A stretch of 64,000 nt of DNA from Bacteroidales bacterium KHT7. Lineage in GTDB: Bacteria; Bacteroidota; Bacteroidia; Bacteroidales; Bacteroidaceae. Numbering within the stretch: the stretch's first letter is position 1; every line of letters begins with the position of its first letter. Under the pieces are notes generated by a model. It saw only the letters and a program-made list of their open reading frames with translations. It was not told the origin of the DNA and ran no database searches. A program made the translations under genes and the position numbers. This document shows positions 43,777 to 53,278 of this stretch, piece by piece. Location: contig FNBQ01000021.1 of assembly GCA_900102385.1 (NCBI GenBank), positions 1 to 64,000 on the forward strand, read 5' to 3'.

Positions 43777-46740
43777 TCAATCTTTCTCTGGAAGCATCAC
43801 TACGCCCTCGCTATGCAGACCGTCCATCTTGATAACGGCAGGTTTGCTGAAGTGAACATGGCGGAGATACTGGGTTTCTTCGACGGCAGGCAGACTGTCG
43901 AGGTACTTCTGATTGTACACTCCGTCGCCAAGATAGTCGTTTATCGTGAAGTAGCCCACGCCGAGCGATGTCAGATTCTGGAAGAAATGCGTTCCCTGAC
44001 TCGGGTCAATTCGATAGTCGGTCAGACCTGCTTCGACTATGACTTTTGCACACGAGATGTGCGGCCATTTTACAGGAATTCCGAGCCAGTCGTCGCTGCT
44101 GCCCCATCGTCCCGGACCGACAAGAACATAATGCGTATCGCTCTCGAGGAACTTGCGGTTCATCTTCTCAATGTCGTAGGCAATCAGTTGATTGTTAGAT
44201 GGATTGTAGCCTTCTGTCTTGACGTAAACAACATCGAAAACATCGTCGATGATGCCGTGACCGAGCGACTTATGCGAACGTAGCAGCACATCTCCGTCGC
44301 TTATCTTTGTCAAATCTTCCTTCAACTCCTTCTTTGCATCGACAATCGGGCGCACCTGAAGAAGGTAGAATGTGCCGGTCTTGTCGGGATTCAGTTTTAC
44401 TGCAAACTCTATTTCAACCGGGCGGCGCATCTCGCTCTGGCAATATTCCTGCGCAAGTTGGAGAAGTTTCGGCAACGGGAATACATCGTATTTCAGCACG
44501 CCGCTGAACGATACAATCTTTCGTCCGCCTTCGTAGAATCCGTCGCGAATAACCTGGTCGTATGGGTCGAAAGTGCTTGTAATGTAGTTGAGCGAGCCGT
44601 CTTTTTCTGCCTCTCTGACAAGTATTCGTTTGATGTTGAAGCCATCGTTCACTTTGAAATCCTTGGCAACATCGTTCATGTCGAGGGCATAGAACGATGT
44701 CTGAGTCTCGCGAAGCGCAAATTCAGTCTCGCTGAGTTGCATTATATGGTCGGGATGATAGGCATTCACCCTGAGTGTCATTCCGCCGTCTACAATATAT
44801 TTTCCAAGACCGAGAGCAAGGCTCACAACGCCTTCCTCGGGCTTCTCGTCGTCGATTGTATAGTAGTTAAGCGAGCGAGCCACGCCCGAGATGTGCGGAT
44901 AGAAGAGGTTTCCGAACTGAGTTCCGACAACCTCCTGAAGAATTACCGCCATCTTTTCTTGGTCGATGACGTTTCGGGTAGCAGTCATGTAGTCCTTGCT
45001 GTCCTGATAGTAGACCGATGCGTAGACACTCTTGACGGCATCGCTCAACATTCGCACCATCTCGTACTTGTCGTTTACATAGGGAATCATGTAGGTTGAA
45101 TAGATTCCGGCAAACGGCTGATAATGTGAATCTTCCAAAAGACTTGACGAACGGATGGCGATTGGCGACTTAACGACATCGATGAAGGCGAACAAATCGT
45201 CGAGGAGTTTCTGTGGAAGTTTTCCGCGAAGAAAATGAGCCAGAATATTCTCGTCGGAAGTGTCGTTCAAGGCAATCTGATACAGATTGTTGCTCTCCAT
45301 GAACTCATCGAAAATATCGGTACAGAGAACCACAGTCTTAGGAATGGCAACCTGAGCATTATCGAAACTCTGGAACTCCTCGTGGCGTATAACCATATTG
45401 TCGATGAACGCCAAGCCACGTCCCTTTCCGCCCAGCGAACCGTCGCCGATGCGCGCAAAGTTCGAGAAACGGTCGAAACGGTCGCTCTTGAACTCGGCAA
45501 CAACTCCCCTGTTTCGCATCTTGCGGTATTTAACGATGGCATCGTAGATAATCTGACGATGCGCATCCACATCCTGAAGGCTCTTCCAAGTGATGTGCTT
45601 CAGAAATTCAGAAATCGGGAAAAGGGCTCGCGAGCAAAGCCAGCGTGAGACGTTGTTCCTCGAAATATGATAGAGAAGCGACTCTTTTGGAAGGGTGAAA
45701 ATATTATCCTGAAGTTCCTTCAGATTGTGGATTCGGGCAACTTCCTCCATCGTTTCGGGATTGCGAAGAACGAGGTCGCCAAAGCCGAAACGACGGGAAA
45801 TGATGCGTTGCAAATCCTGAGCCATCGCCTTTGAGTTCTTGTCTACAAAATCGATGTTCTTGCTGTAGGCAATATCAACATTCTTGCTCTCGCTGCTCTG
45901 CAAGATGCGCGGAATGTACTCGTCCTGACTGTGGACGTATTCGAGAAATTCGAAGCCTGCCTCGGGATCTTCAACTCCGTCGTGAGGGAATCGCGCATCG
46001 GAGATTACTCCGAGAGTGCAATCCTTGTACTCGTCGAAAATCTCCTTCGCCTCCTCGTAGTTTCGGGCAAGCACGATTTTTGGTCTGCCTCGCATTCGCA
46101 ACGTAGCCTGATGCGCGTTCAGAGCCTCGGTTGCAAAGTTCTGGCTCTGCTTCAGAATAAATTTGTACAGGTTTGGCAAAACAGACGAATAGAAGCGAAT
46201 GCTGTCCTCGACGAGCAGAATCATCTGTACGCCGCCAACCTCGGTATCGTGCTTCAGGTTCTGCTTATCCTCTATAAGTTTGATGATTGAGAGCAGAAGG
46301 TCGGTATTGCCGAGCCAGCAGAATACGTAGTCGAACATGCTGAGGTCCTCGTCCTGCATACGTCGTGTGATGCCGTGTGAGAACGGCGTGAGCACCACCA
46401 GCGTGATATCGGGAAACTGCTGTTTGATTGGTCGTGCAATATCGAACGCATCGTTATTGTCAGTTCCCGGCATACATATAACAAGGTCGAACGAGATTGT
46501 CTCGAGCACCTTTTTGGCTTCCTCGGCAGTAGAGACCTGCGTGAACCGAGGCGGATATCTTAGTCCAAGTTCGGAATATTCTATGAAAATCTTCTCGTCT
46601 ATTCGCCCGTCGTCCTCGAGCATGAAGGCATCGTACGGATTGGCGATGAGAAGGATATTGAAGATGCGCTTGTTCATCAGATTGACGAATGACACATCTT
46701 TGAGATAGAATTGATTAAATTCCAGTTTATTTTCCGGCAT
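43777..46740 (-). CDS. two receiver-like domains fused to a PEP/pyruvate-binding (PPDK N-terminal) domain
   Basis: 987 residues, cytoplasmic. Residues about 26-160 form a degenerate receiver-like domain (RIFNILLIANPYDAFML ... FDLVICMPGT). Residues about 172-315 form a second one with a plausible acidic pocket Glu178-Asp179 (ILLVEDS) and phosphoacceptor Asp248 (LGVISDARFP). From about 430, IGDGSLGGKGRGLAFIDNM starts an ATP-grasp PPDK_N/PEP-synthase domain, with AIRSSSLLEDS and EIEFAVKLNPDKTGTFYLLQVRPI at its end. The phospho-His swivelling domain and the PEP-binding barrel of real PEP synthase are absent. In their place is a 190-residue C-terminus with VGPGRWGSSDDWLGIPVKW. It is often annotated as phosphoenolpyruvate synthase in Bacteroides, but it cannot do that reaction alone. 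Signalling or phosphotransfer to a partner is inference. Confidence 0.85.
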   Translation of the reverse strand: MPENKLEFNQFYLKDVSFVNLMNKRIFNILLIANPYDAFMLEDDGRIDEKIFIEYSELGLRYPPRFTQVSTAEEAKKVLETISFDLVICMPGTDNNDAFDIARPIKQQFPDITLVVLTPFSHGITRRMQDEDLSMFDYVFCWLGNTDLLLSIIKLIEDKQNLKHDTEVGGVQMILLVEDSIRFYSSVLPNLYKFILKQSQNFATEALNAHQATLRMRGRPKIVLARNYEEAKEIFDEYKDCTLGVISDARFPHDGVEDPEAGFEFLEYVHSQDEYIPRILQSSESKNVDIAYSKNIDFVDKNSKAMAQDLQRIISRRFGFGDLVLRNPETMEEVARIHNLKELQDNIFTLPKESLLYHISRNNVSRWLCSRALFPISEFLKHITWKSLQDVDAHRQIIYDAIVKYRKMRNRGVVAEFKSDRFDRFSNFARIGDGSLGGKGRGLAFIDNMVIRHEEFQSFDNAQVAIPKTVVLCTDIFDEFMESNNLYQIALNDTSDENILAHFLRGKLPQKLLDDLFAFIDVVKSPIAIRSSSLLEDSHYQPFAGIYSTYMIPYVNDKYEMVRMLSDAVKSVYASVYYQDSKDYMTATRNVIDQEKMAVILQEVVGTQFGNLFYPHISGVARSLNYYTIDDEKPEEGVVSLALGLGKYIVDGGMTLRVNAYHPDHIMQLSETEFALRETQTSFYALDMNDVAKDFKVNDGFNIKRILVREAEKDGSLNYITSTFDPYDQVIRDGFYEGGRKIVSFSGVLKYDVFPLPKLLQLAQEYCQSEMRRPVEIEFAVKLNPDKTGTFYLLQVRPIVDAKKELKEDLTKISDGDVLLRSHKSLGHGIIDDVFDVVYVKTEGYNPSNNQLIAYDIEKMNRKFLESDTHYVLVGPGRWGSSDDWLGIPVKWPHISCAKVIVEAGLTDYRIDPSQGTHFFQNLTSLGVGYFTINDYLGDGVYNQKYLDSLPAVEETQYLRHVHFSKPAVIKMDGLHSEGVVMLPEKD

Positions 46741-46767
46741 TATATTGGTTGTTTAACATTAGCAGAG

Positions 46768-46775
46768 CAAAATTA
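46768..46775 (-). promoter_or_regulatory. -7 promoter element of the two-receiver PEP-binding gene
   Basis: TAATTTTG on the minus strand, 27 bp upstream of the ATG at 46740. It overlaps the region of the divergent promoter at 46785-46815. Confidence 0.45.
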
Positions 46776-46784
46776 GTTTTTTTA

Positions 46785-46815
46785 TTTGACAGAACCAAAG
46801 TTTTTTGTACTTTTG
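46785..46815 (+). promoter_or_regulatory. promoter of the DUF3237-GH43-GH43 operon
   Basis: TTTG at 46785-46788, 19-bp spacer, TACTTTTG at 46808-46815, then CGCC. Full consensus. It excludes the longer in-frame start at 46786. Confidence 0.65.
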
Positions 46816-46863
46816 CGCCGACATACGAAAATACAAATACTAAATAACAGCAGAGAAATACCA

Positions 46864-47349
46864 ATGAAAAATTACATTCTGTTAATTGTGCTTGTGCTTA
46901 CAGGCTCGGCATCGATGAATGCGCAGAAAAGTTCTCCGAAACTCGAATATGCCTTCGAACTGAAGGTTACTTGCAGCGCACCCTACTCCGTTGGGCAGAC
47001 ATCGCACGGCGAACGCGTGGTGATTCCGATTACAGGAGGAACATTCGAAGGACCTTCGATTAAAGGAAAAGTGATTGGCGGAGGGGCTGACTATCAACTT
47101 GTAGACCGCAAGAACGGACGCACCGAATTGGAGGCAATTTACAGCATTCAGACTGATGACGATGTGTTTATCCACGTCCGCAACGTAGGAATTCTTATCG
47201 GAAGGCAGAACGAATTTTACTTCCGTACCGTTCCGAAGTTCGAGGCTCCGCAAGACAGCAAGTACAACTGGCTCAACGATGCCATTTTCATCTGCGAACC
47301 GCAGGTTACGAAAGACTACATCTCCCTGAAAATCTGGAAAGTTAACTAA
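46864..47349 (+). CDS. secreted DUF3237 protein
   Basis: 161 residues from the ATG at 46864, with signal peptide MKNYILLIVLVLTGSASMNAQ. The mature part matches the DUF3237 pattern I recall: LEYAFELKVTCSAPYSVGQTSHGERVVIPITGGTFEGPSIKGKVIGGGADYQLV, then RTELEAIYSIQTDDDVFIHVRNVGIL and FYFRTVPKFEAPQDSKYNWLNDAIFI. This is a small beta-barrel family with no established biochemical function known to me. It is the first gene of an operon with two GH43 enzymes, 26 bp before the first, so a role with plant cell-wall side-chain breakdown is suggested by context only. Confidence 0.85.
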   Translation: MKNYILLIVLVLTGSASMNAQKSSPKLEYAFELKVTCSAPYSVGQTSHGERVVIPITGGTFEGPSIKGKVIGGGADYQLVDRKNGRTELEAIYSIQTDDDVFIHVRNVGILIGRQNEFYFRTVPKFEAPQDSKYNWLNDAIFICEPQVTKDYISLKIWKVN

Positions 47350-47375
47350 CCCAAAATAAAATAATACCTATCAGC

Positions 47376-49298
47376 ATGAAAAAAATTCTGATGCCCGTAT
47401 TGGCTGTGCTGGCTTCGACCGCGGCCATAGCACAAAATCCAATCATCACGAATCAGTTTACTGCCGACCCAACAGCACGAGTGTTTAACGGTAGGCTGTA
47501 TCTGTTTCCGTCGCACGACATTATCAGTCCGGTTGAGCCGAAGAAAAAATGGTTCAGCATTGCTGATTATCACATGTTTTCATCTACCGACCTTACGGAA
47601 TGGACCGACCACGGCGTAATCCTTTCGCAAGAGCAAGTGCCTTGGGGCAAGCCCGACGGCTACTCTATGTGGGCGCCCGACTGCGTTGAGAAAGACGGGA
47701 AATACTATTTCTTCTTCCCCGATGCTCCGAAGGAAGGACGCGGATTTAACATCGGCGTGGCTATTGCCAACAACCTTTTCTGGCCTAAGTTCGAGCCGCA
47801 GCAAAAGCCTATCGAGGGCGTGATGGGCATCGACCCGTGCGTTTTGCAGACGAGCAAGGGCGAGAGCTATTTGTTCTGGGGCGGAGGCGGTCTGGTGGTC
47901 GCAAAGATGTCAGACGACCTTCTGAGCATCGAAGGCAAGCCGCAACGCATAGCCAACCTGCCGGAAGGCTTCAAAGAAGGGCCTTTCGCCTTTGAGCGTA
48001 ACGGAAAGTTCTACCTTACCTATCCTTGGGTGCGCGAGAAGGAAGGCACGGAGTGTCTGGCATACGCCATGAGCGACAATCCGATGGGACCTTACGAATA
48101 CAAGGGAATCATCATGAAAGAGTCGAAAACCGGATGCTGGACAAACCATCATTCAATCGTCGAGTTCAACGACCAATGGTATCTGTTCTATCATCACAAC
48201 GACTATTCGCCATCGTTCGACAAGAACCGCTCGGTATGCGTCGATTCGCTCTTCTTCAACACCGACGGAACGATTCAGGAAGTTATTCCAACCTTGCGCG
48301 GCGTGGGCGTGAGCGATGCCCGAAAGCCTGTTCAGATTGACCGCTATTCTGAAATCGGCGGTGGAGCAAGCATCGACTATCTCGACAAGAAGAACTGTTT
48401 CCTTGGATGGAAGACCCAGTTCCCATCTGCTGGCGCTTGGGTTCGATACAATAAGGTTAACATGAAGAGTTCGTGCGCAAAGAACGTATGTCTGCGCATG
48501 AAATCATCGGGAAAGGCTGTCTTTACGCTAACCCTCGGCAATTTCAAGACCGATTTGGCGGTAGAAAGCACGGGCAACAAGTGGGAAGATGTGAACATCG
48601 AAACCCGAACGCTTCCCGAAGGCATCTCGGACATAACGCTTACGTTGAAGTCGAATGATGCATCTGTTGAGGTCGATTGGCTGTCGCTTACCAACGACCC
48701 TCGCCCTATTTATTTCAAGAAGCCGACTGAGGCTAAATCTGCGCCCGATGCCGACGGATTCATCCGTCGATGGAGCATTCTTGAACCTGAAAAGATGGAC
48801 ATCCGCAGCAACATCGTCTTTACCGACAGTTATCTGAAGGAGACATTCGCAAAGCACATCGTGCCTCTGAAGAAACTGCCAGCCGACAAGCAGACAACGG
48901 TCGTATCGGGTCAGAAACTGATGTGGCACCACCTCGAGAGCAACAGTTACAACGCAAAACTGTTCCGCTTCTCAACGATGCTTGGAAAGCCCGAATACGG
49001 CGTATTCTTCAACGTGGTAACGGTAATCAACTGCACCGAAGATATTGACAACGTGCGCCTTGCCGTTGGCTCTAACGGAGCGTCGCAATGGCTGCTGAAC
49101 AATTCTGAAATCCTCACTCTTACGGGCGACCGCCGAATGGTTAAGGACGACGGCACGTCAAAGCGCATCTCGCTAAAGAAGGGTGCGAACATTCTTCGCG
49201 GAATGATTATCAACGGTCCGGGAATGAGCGAATTCTGCGTCCGCTTCATCGACGAAAACGGCAAACCTATCACAAATTTCACAATAACTAACAAGTAG
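47376..49298 (+). CDS. glycoside hydrolase family 43 enzyme with CBM6-like domain
   Basis: 640 residues with signal peptide MKKILMPVLAVLASTAAIAQ. The five-bladed propeller of GH43 follows: catalytic-base Asp31 in TADPTARVFNGRLYLF, the pKa-tuning Asp in MGIDPCVL near 150, and the acid Glu in KEGPFAFERNGKFYLTYP near 205. Residues about 335-460 look like a CBM6 carbohydrate-binding module (IGGGASIDYLDKKNCFLGW ... VWVRYNKVNMKSS ... SNDASVEVDWLSL). The last 170 residues are beta-rich and unassigned. Likely a xylosidase or alpha-L-arabinofuranosidase on arabinoxylan or pectin side chains, in the periplasm or outside. 6 bp separate it from the next GH43 gene. Confidence 0.88.
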   Translation: MKKILMPVLAVLASTAAIAQNPIITNQFTADPTARVFNGRLYLFPSHDIISPVEPKKKWFSIADYHMFSSTDLTEWTDHGVILSQEQVPWGKPDGYSMWAPDCVEKDGKYYFFFPDAPKEGRGFNIGVAIANNLFWPKFEPQQKPIEGVMGIDPCVLQTSKGESYLFWGGGGLVVAKMSDDLLSIEGKPQRIANLPEGFKEGPFAFERNGKFYLTYPWVREKEGTECLAYAMSDNPMGPYEYKGIIMKESKTGCWTNHHSIVEFNDQWYLFYHHNDYSPSFDKNRSVCVDSLFFNTDGTIQEVIPTLRGVGVSDARKPVQIDRYSEIGGGASIDYLDKKNCFLGWKTQFPSAGAWVRYNKVNMKSSCAKNVCLRMKSSGKAVFTLTLGNFKTDLAVESTGNKWEDVNIETRTLPEGISDITLTLKSNDASVEVDWLSLTNDPRPIYFKKPTEAKSAPDADGFIRRWSILEPEKMDIRSNIVFTDSYLKETFAKHIVPLKKLPADKQTTVVSGQKLMWHHLESNSYNAKLFRFSTMLGKPEYGVFFNVVTVINCTEDIDNVRLAVGSNGASQWLLNNSEILTLTGDRRMVKDDGTSKRISLKKGANILRGMIINGPGMSEFCVRFIDENGKPITNFTITNK

Positions 49299-49304
49299 AC
49301 GGAA

Positions 49305-50771
49305 ATGAACCTTTATAAAATATCATTAGCAGCATTATTGCTTGCTTCGGCAGCAAGCATAAACAAGGCATTTGCACAGGCTGGACAGCCATACATTCAC
49401 GACCCATCGACCATTGCCGAGAGTAACGGAAAATACTTTACCTTCGGAACTGGCGGAGGCGGACTGATTTCGGAAGACGGATGGTCGTGGCACGGCGGAG
49501 CAGAGCGTCCCGGAGGCGGAGCAGCACCCGATGTTATTAAGATTGGCGACCGCTATCTGGTAATCTACGGAGCAACAGGCGGCGGACTTGGCGGTGGACA
49601 CAACGGAAGGATTCTGACGATGTGGAACAAATCGCTCGACCCGAAATCGCCCGACTTTAAATATACCGAGCCTATCGAGGTGGCTTCGTCGGATGGTCTT
49701 GAAGACTGCGATGCCATCGATCCCGGCGTTCTTCTCGACCCAACCGACGGCAGAATGTGGCTGTCATACGGCACATACTTCGGAAACATACGCCTTATCG
49801 AGCTCGACCCTAAGACCGGCGAGCGCGTAAAGGGCAACAAGGAACTCGACATCGCCATAGACTGCGAGGCTACCGACCTCATCTATCGCGACGGATATTA
49901 CTATCTGCTTGGAACTCATGGCACTTGCTGCGACGGCGTAAACTCAACCTACAACATCGTTTGCGGACGAAGCAAGAAAGTAACAGGTCCTTACATCGAC
50001 AATGTTGGTCGCGACATGAAGAACGGCGGCGGAAAGATGGTTATAGCCGCCGGAAAGAGAGTCTGCGGGCCGGGACACTTTGGCAGAACCGTAATAGATG
50101 AAGGCGTTGAGATTATGTCGTGCCATTTCGAGGCTGATTTCGACCGCAGCGGACGAAGCGTGCTTGGAATCCGTCCTCTGCTATGGCGCAACGGCTGGCC
50201 TGTGGCTGGCGAGAGTTTCAAGGAAGGAACATACCAGATTTCGTCGGAAAGACGCGGCTATAGCCTCGAACTTGCCGTCGACTTTGTCAGAATGAATCAG
50301 GAACGCGCGGCTTGGCATCACATCGACCTTAACGAGCCGCTGAAGCAGATTCCAAACCAGACACTCGACGAGGTTAAGCAAACTTGGGGCTCTGGAAACA
50401 TCGACGTACGTGCCGGAGACTACATGTATCGCCCTCACCAGCATTGGACTATCATTGCCGTTCCTGAGGCTGGCGGATATCTGTCTAACCCTTATTTCGC
50501 CATAAAGATTAGCGGAACTGACAGAGCGTTGGCTTCGACCAAGGACATGGAGGTTACAACCGAGGAGAAATTTACGGGAGCCGACAACCAACTGTGGCGC
50601 ATAGAACAACTTACCGACGGCACTTTCAGAATAATGCCTAAGGTTATTCCGGGAAAGGACGGTGTGAATACCGAATACTGCCTCTATTCAGTAGCCGACA
50701 GCACTCCTACCCTTGCAAAATACGACTTTAAGAGCGACAACAGCAAATGGAACTTTATTTCGGCTGAATAA
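49305..50771 (+). CDS. glycoside hydrolase family 43 enzyme (endo-arabinanase-like) with C-terminal ricin-type lectin domain
   Basis: 488 residues, with a signal peptide ending near KAFAQ. The GH43 propeller shows Asp33 in YIHDPSTIAESNGKYFTFGTG, Asp139 in DCDAIDPGVLLD and Glu188 in IDCEATDLIYRDGYYYLLG. The pattern HDPS...FGTG and the closing CGPGHFGRTVIDEG resemble arabinan endo-1,5-alpha-L-arabinosidases. The last 100 residues (PYFAIKISGTDRALAST ... GADNQLWRIEQLTDGTFRIMP) form a ricin-like beta-trefoil, a sugar-binding module. A run Gly-rich between 50 and 100 (GTGGGGLIS, ATGGGLGGGHNG) is unusual for the blade loops. Operon partner of the preceding GH43. A terminator follows. Confidence 0.87.
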   Translation: MNLYKISLAALLLASAASINKAFAQAGQPYIHDPSTIAESNGKYFTFGTGGGGLISEDGWSWHGGAERPGGGAAPDVIKIGDRYLVIYGATGGGLGGGHNGRILTMWNKSLDPKSPDFKYTEPIEVASSDGLEDCDAIDPGVLLDPTDGRMWLSYGTYFGNIRLIELDPKTGERVKGNKELDIAIDCEATDLIYRDGYYYLLGTHGTCCDGVNSTYNIVCGRSKKVTGPYIDNVGRDMKNGGGKMVIAAGKRVCGPGHFGRTVIDEGVEIMSCHFEADFDRSGRSVLGIRPLLWRNGWPVAGESFKEGTYQISSERRGYSLELAVDFVRMNQERAAWHHIDLNEPLKQIPNQTLDEVKQTWGSGNIDVRAGDYMYRPHQHWTIIAVPEAGGYLSNPYFAIKISGTDRALASTKDMEVTTEEKFTGADNQLWRIEQLTDGTFRIMPKVIPGKDGVNTEYCLYSVADSTPTLAKYDFKSDNSKWNFISAE

Positions 50772-50777
50772 CAGATA

Positions 50778-50815
50778 AAAAAGAGGCACACATCGAAAAA
50801 TGTATGCCTCTTTTT
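50778..50815. terminator. terminator between the GH43 operon and the TlpA cluster
   Basis: Stem gaggcacacat/atgtatgcctc (one mismatch) flanked by A and T runs, so it can work in both directions. Its right half is repeated at 53240-53270 by the tandem duplication. Confidence 0.8.
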
Positions 50816-50834
50816 TTTATGCGCTCGCGCGAAG

Positions 50835-53162
50835 TTATTTCTTCAGTTTATCAAGAATCCGTTTTGTGGCTTCAAAATCGCGAGCATCAACGTCAAAGTC
50901 GATAATGTTTCCTTCGGTATCAATAATTCTGTACGATGGGTAACTATGAATTTTCAGGAAATTCTCGATGGCAGACTGCTGGTCGGCTGGCAGATTGTAG
51001 TGAGCCACGTTGTCGCCCATAACATTGTATACGTTTATCACGTTTTTCCAAACCTTCTCTGGACTTTTGTTTGCAAGATACAGATACACGATGTCATAAT
51101 CCTTGAATGCCTCGAACTCGTCCTTGCTGTGCGAGAGCGCAGCTTTACATGGACCGCACCATGTGCCCCAAACATCGAGCAGAATAATCTTGCCCTTGTA
51201 AGGCTCTATTATCTTGCGGAGAATCTTCTCGCCGTCAGTCATGTTTGCAACATTGTCTGCCGACTTGAAGACTGGCAGATTTACTTCATTCTGCTCGAAT
51301 GCGAGGTATTTCTTGTGCTGCTCCATCAGAAATCTCTTTGCTGAAGGAAGTTGAATTTCCTTATCGACATATTCTTGAAGCCACGGATTCAGAGACGTTT
51401 GTTTAGAAGTGAATGCATTGCTGTAAATATGCTGAGTTATGCAAACATCACGAAAAATCTTGTCGCTGCCACAAACAGAATCGATTAAGGCAAAAGTGTT
51501 TTTGTAGCACATAAGAGAAATCTGTTCGTCATATTTTTTCAACAGCGAATCTACAACTGCAATCTCTTTCGAAGATTTGTAGAAATTCATCCATTTCCTA
51601 TATTCTTCATCGGTTTTTGCAGCATAGATTTTATCAACAATATTCTTAAAAATCTCGGGGTATTCATCGATTATTTTGTTTTCCTCGTCCGTAAAGGTTA
51701 CGCCTTCCTCTTTCAAGGATTTAAGCATCGCTGGTCTGTTGTTGCTGTTAGCGTTTTGATACATTAAGAATGGGCGTATGAATTCAGCATACATGCTACC
51801 TATAATGTACTTTCTGTTCCACAACTCGTTGGTTACAAAATCGACATACTCTTGTGGCAACGTACTCATGCGAGTGATAAATAACATCAACAAATAACCC
51901 TGCTCCGCTTTCATATTTCTGGTATAGTAATTGATATATCGCTGCGAGATGTTTGGATGTTGTTCTGCATATTTCTGAAAATTAGCTAAATCACTCGCTA
52001 TCAGACTGTCAATTTGATGTTTGTATGCCATTGCACCGTTTTTCGAAGACTCAAAAGAACCACAATAAAGATTTTTTGGAAGAGAATGAAAGATTTTATA
52101 TCCGGCATCCTCGTTCTGCAATCGTACATCGTCGCCCATAAAGAGTATCTGGTTATTCATAAAATCCTTCAGAAAAAAGTAAGTCTTTCCCGGCTCTACC
52201 ACAGTTGAATGCCAGTCCGTATTCCAGTCCATACAAACTGTGGTTGTATATACAAGCGGAAACTTCAGGGTGAATCTGCCAAGAGAATCCACTTTTGTAT
52301 AGAATGTCTCTTGCTCGCTGGTAAAGATGTTATCAAAGCGTATCTTAAACTCCCTTCCTGCATTCCATTCGTGTTGCGGCATATCTTTAAGCCAGCCCAC
52401 AATTGTAACGCTGTCGCCATCGGCAAAATCGTTATCTACAAAATCCTCGCGGTTGTCTTTCTGCGGATAATCGGGCAGACTTTTTGTTACAATAGGGCTG
52501 CACACAACAGGCTTTCTGCCGTCGATGGCGAAGGTGCGAACGCCTTTCTTCAGCTTTCCTATCTTGACAGTCTTGCCGTCGGTCGTCTTTATTGTGTAGC
52601 CGCCTTTCTCCGCGGTTCTGCTCTTGATGTCCCAAACCTTGCTGTCGAAAATTAGATGGTGCTTTGCTATGCCAATGAGCCAGTCGCCAGTGGCATTGTT
52701 GCGCCAGTAAGTGTTCGTGATGCCTTCGGGAATGAAATCGGCGTTGCGAATATTGGTTATGACGAATCCCCATTTCTTATCAACAATCGTAAGCATCTTT
52801 GCATCAGCAGGAACTGGCTCGAAAGAAATTGCAAAATTCAGCGTGTCGGATGTCATCTTGTACGGCTTGTCGAGTTCAATCACGGTAGCCGACTTTGCTT
52901 TGTACGCCTTCTTCTCGTCGTCGTTGACATAGAGCGATATGTCTTTCGAGAAGAAACCAATCTCACGCCGTTCTCCGTTAAAGTAGAGAGAAAAAGATAC
53001 TTCAGTACGGTCGTCGAACATCGCCACATTGGTGATTTTCACGTATTCGCCTGCATTCGAATAGCCGTTCTGCACATTGTTCCAGATAATCTGTTTTTTG
53101 TTTTGTGCCCCTGCTGCTATAGCAGCAATGGCAAACATTAGAATCAAAAGTGTTTTTTTCAT
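50835..53162 (-). CDS. TlpA-like thioredoxin-domain protein, tandem copy A (CGPC)
   Basis: 775 residues, signal peptide MKKTLLILMFAIAAIAAGAQ, periplasmic or envelope-associated. The first 250 residues are beta-rich and unassigned. A region at about 250-330 has the look of a carboxypeptidase-regulatory-like/DUF4369 domain (DGDSVTIVGWLKD ... VDSLGRFTLKFPL). A helical region at about 340-640 follows, then a C-terminal thioredoxin fold (about 640-775) with active site WCGPC, Cys669/Cys672, in LLDVWGTWCGPCKAALSH, and the cis-Pro in HSYPSYRI. It is close kin of the protein at 53279-55603: long blocks are nearly identical, while the helical middle is diverged. Last gene of a three-TlpA cluster. Substrates of such reductases are usually unknown. 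Confidence 0.85.
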   Translation of the reverse strand: MKKTLLILMFAIAAIAAGAQNKKQIIWNNVQNGYSNAGEYVKITNVAMFDDRTEVSFSLYFNGERREIGFFSKDISLYVNDDEKKAYKAKSATVIELDKPYKMTSDTLNFAISFEPVPADAKMLTIVDKKWGFVITNIRNADFIPEGITNTYWRNNATGDWLIGIAKHHLIFDSKVWDIKSRTAEKGGYTIKTTDGKTVKIGKLKKGVRTFAIDGRKPVVCSPIVTKSLPDYPQKDNREDFVDNDFADGDSVTIVGWLKDMPQHEWNAGREFKIRFDNIFTSEQETFYTKVDSLGRFTLKFPLVYTTTVCMDWNTDWHSTVVEPGKTYFFLKDFMNNQILFMGDDVRLQNEDAGYKIFHSLPKNLYCGSFESSKNGAMAYKHQIDSLIASDLANFQKYAEQHPNISQRYINYYTRNMKAEQGYLLMLFITRMSTLPQEYVDFVTNELWNRKYIIGSMYAEFIRPFLMYQNANSNNRPAMLKSLKEEGVTFTDEENKIIDEYPEIFKNIVDKIYAAKTDEEYRKWMNFYKSSKEIAVVDSLLKKYDEQISLMCYKNTFALIDSVCGSDKIFRDVCITQHIYSNAFTSKQTSLNPWLQEYVDKEIQLPSAKRFLMEQHKKYLAFEQNEVNLPVFKSADNVANMTDGEKILRKIIEPYKGKIILLDVWGTWCGPCKAALSHSKDEFEAFKDYDIVYLYLANKSPEKVWKNVINVYNVMGDNVAHYNLPADQQSAIENFLKIHSYPSYRIIDTEGNIIDFDVDARDFEATKRILDKLKK

Positions 53163-53210
53163 TTAAGTTATATTTTATAAATGGTTTAGTTGTCAAAATG
53201 GTTTATTTTG

Positions 53211-53258
53211 AAAGAGGCTCATCGATTAACTTTTACATTTTTCGATGTATGCCTCTTT
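53211..53258 (-). terminator. terminator after TlpA-like copy B
   Basis: Two nested stems on the minus strand, AAAGAGGC/GCCTCTTT and CATCGA/TCGATG, then a T-rich stretch. The right half duplicates the one at 50795-50835. Confidence 0.6.
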
Positions 53259-53278
53259 TTTTATGCGCTCGCGCGAAG

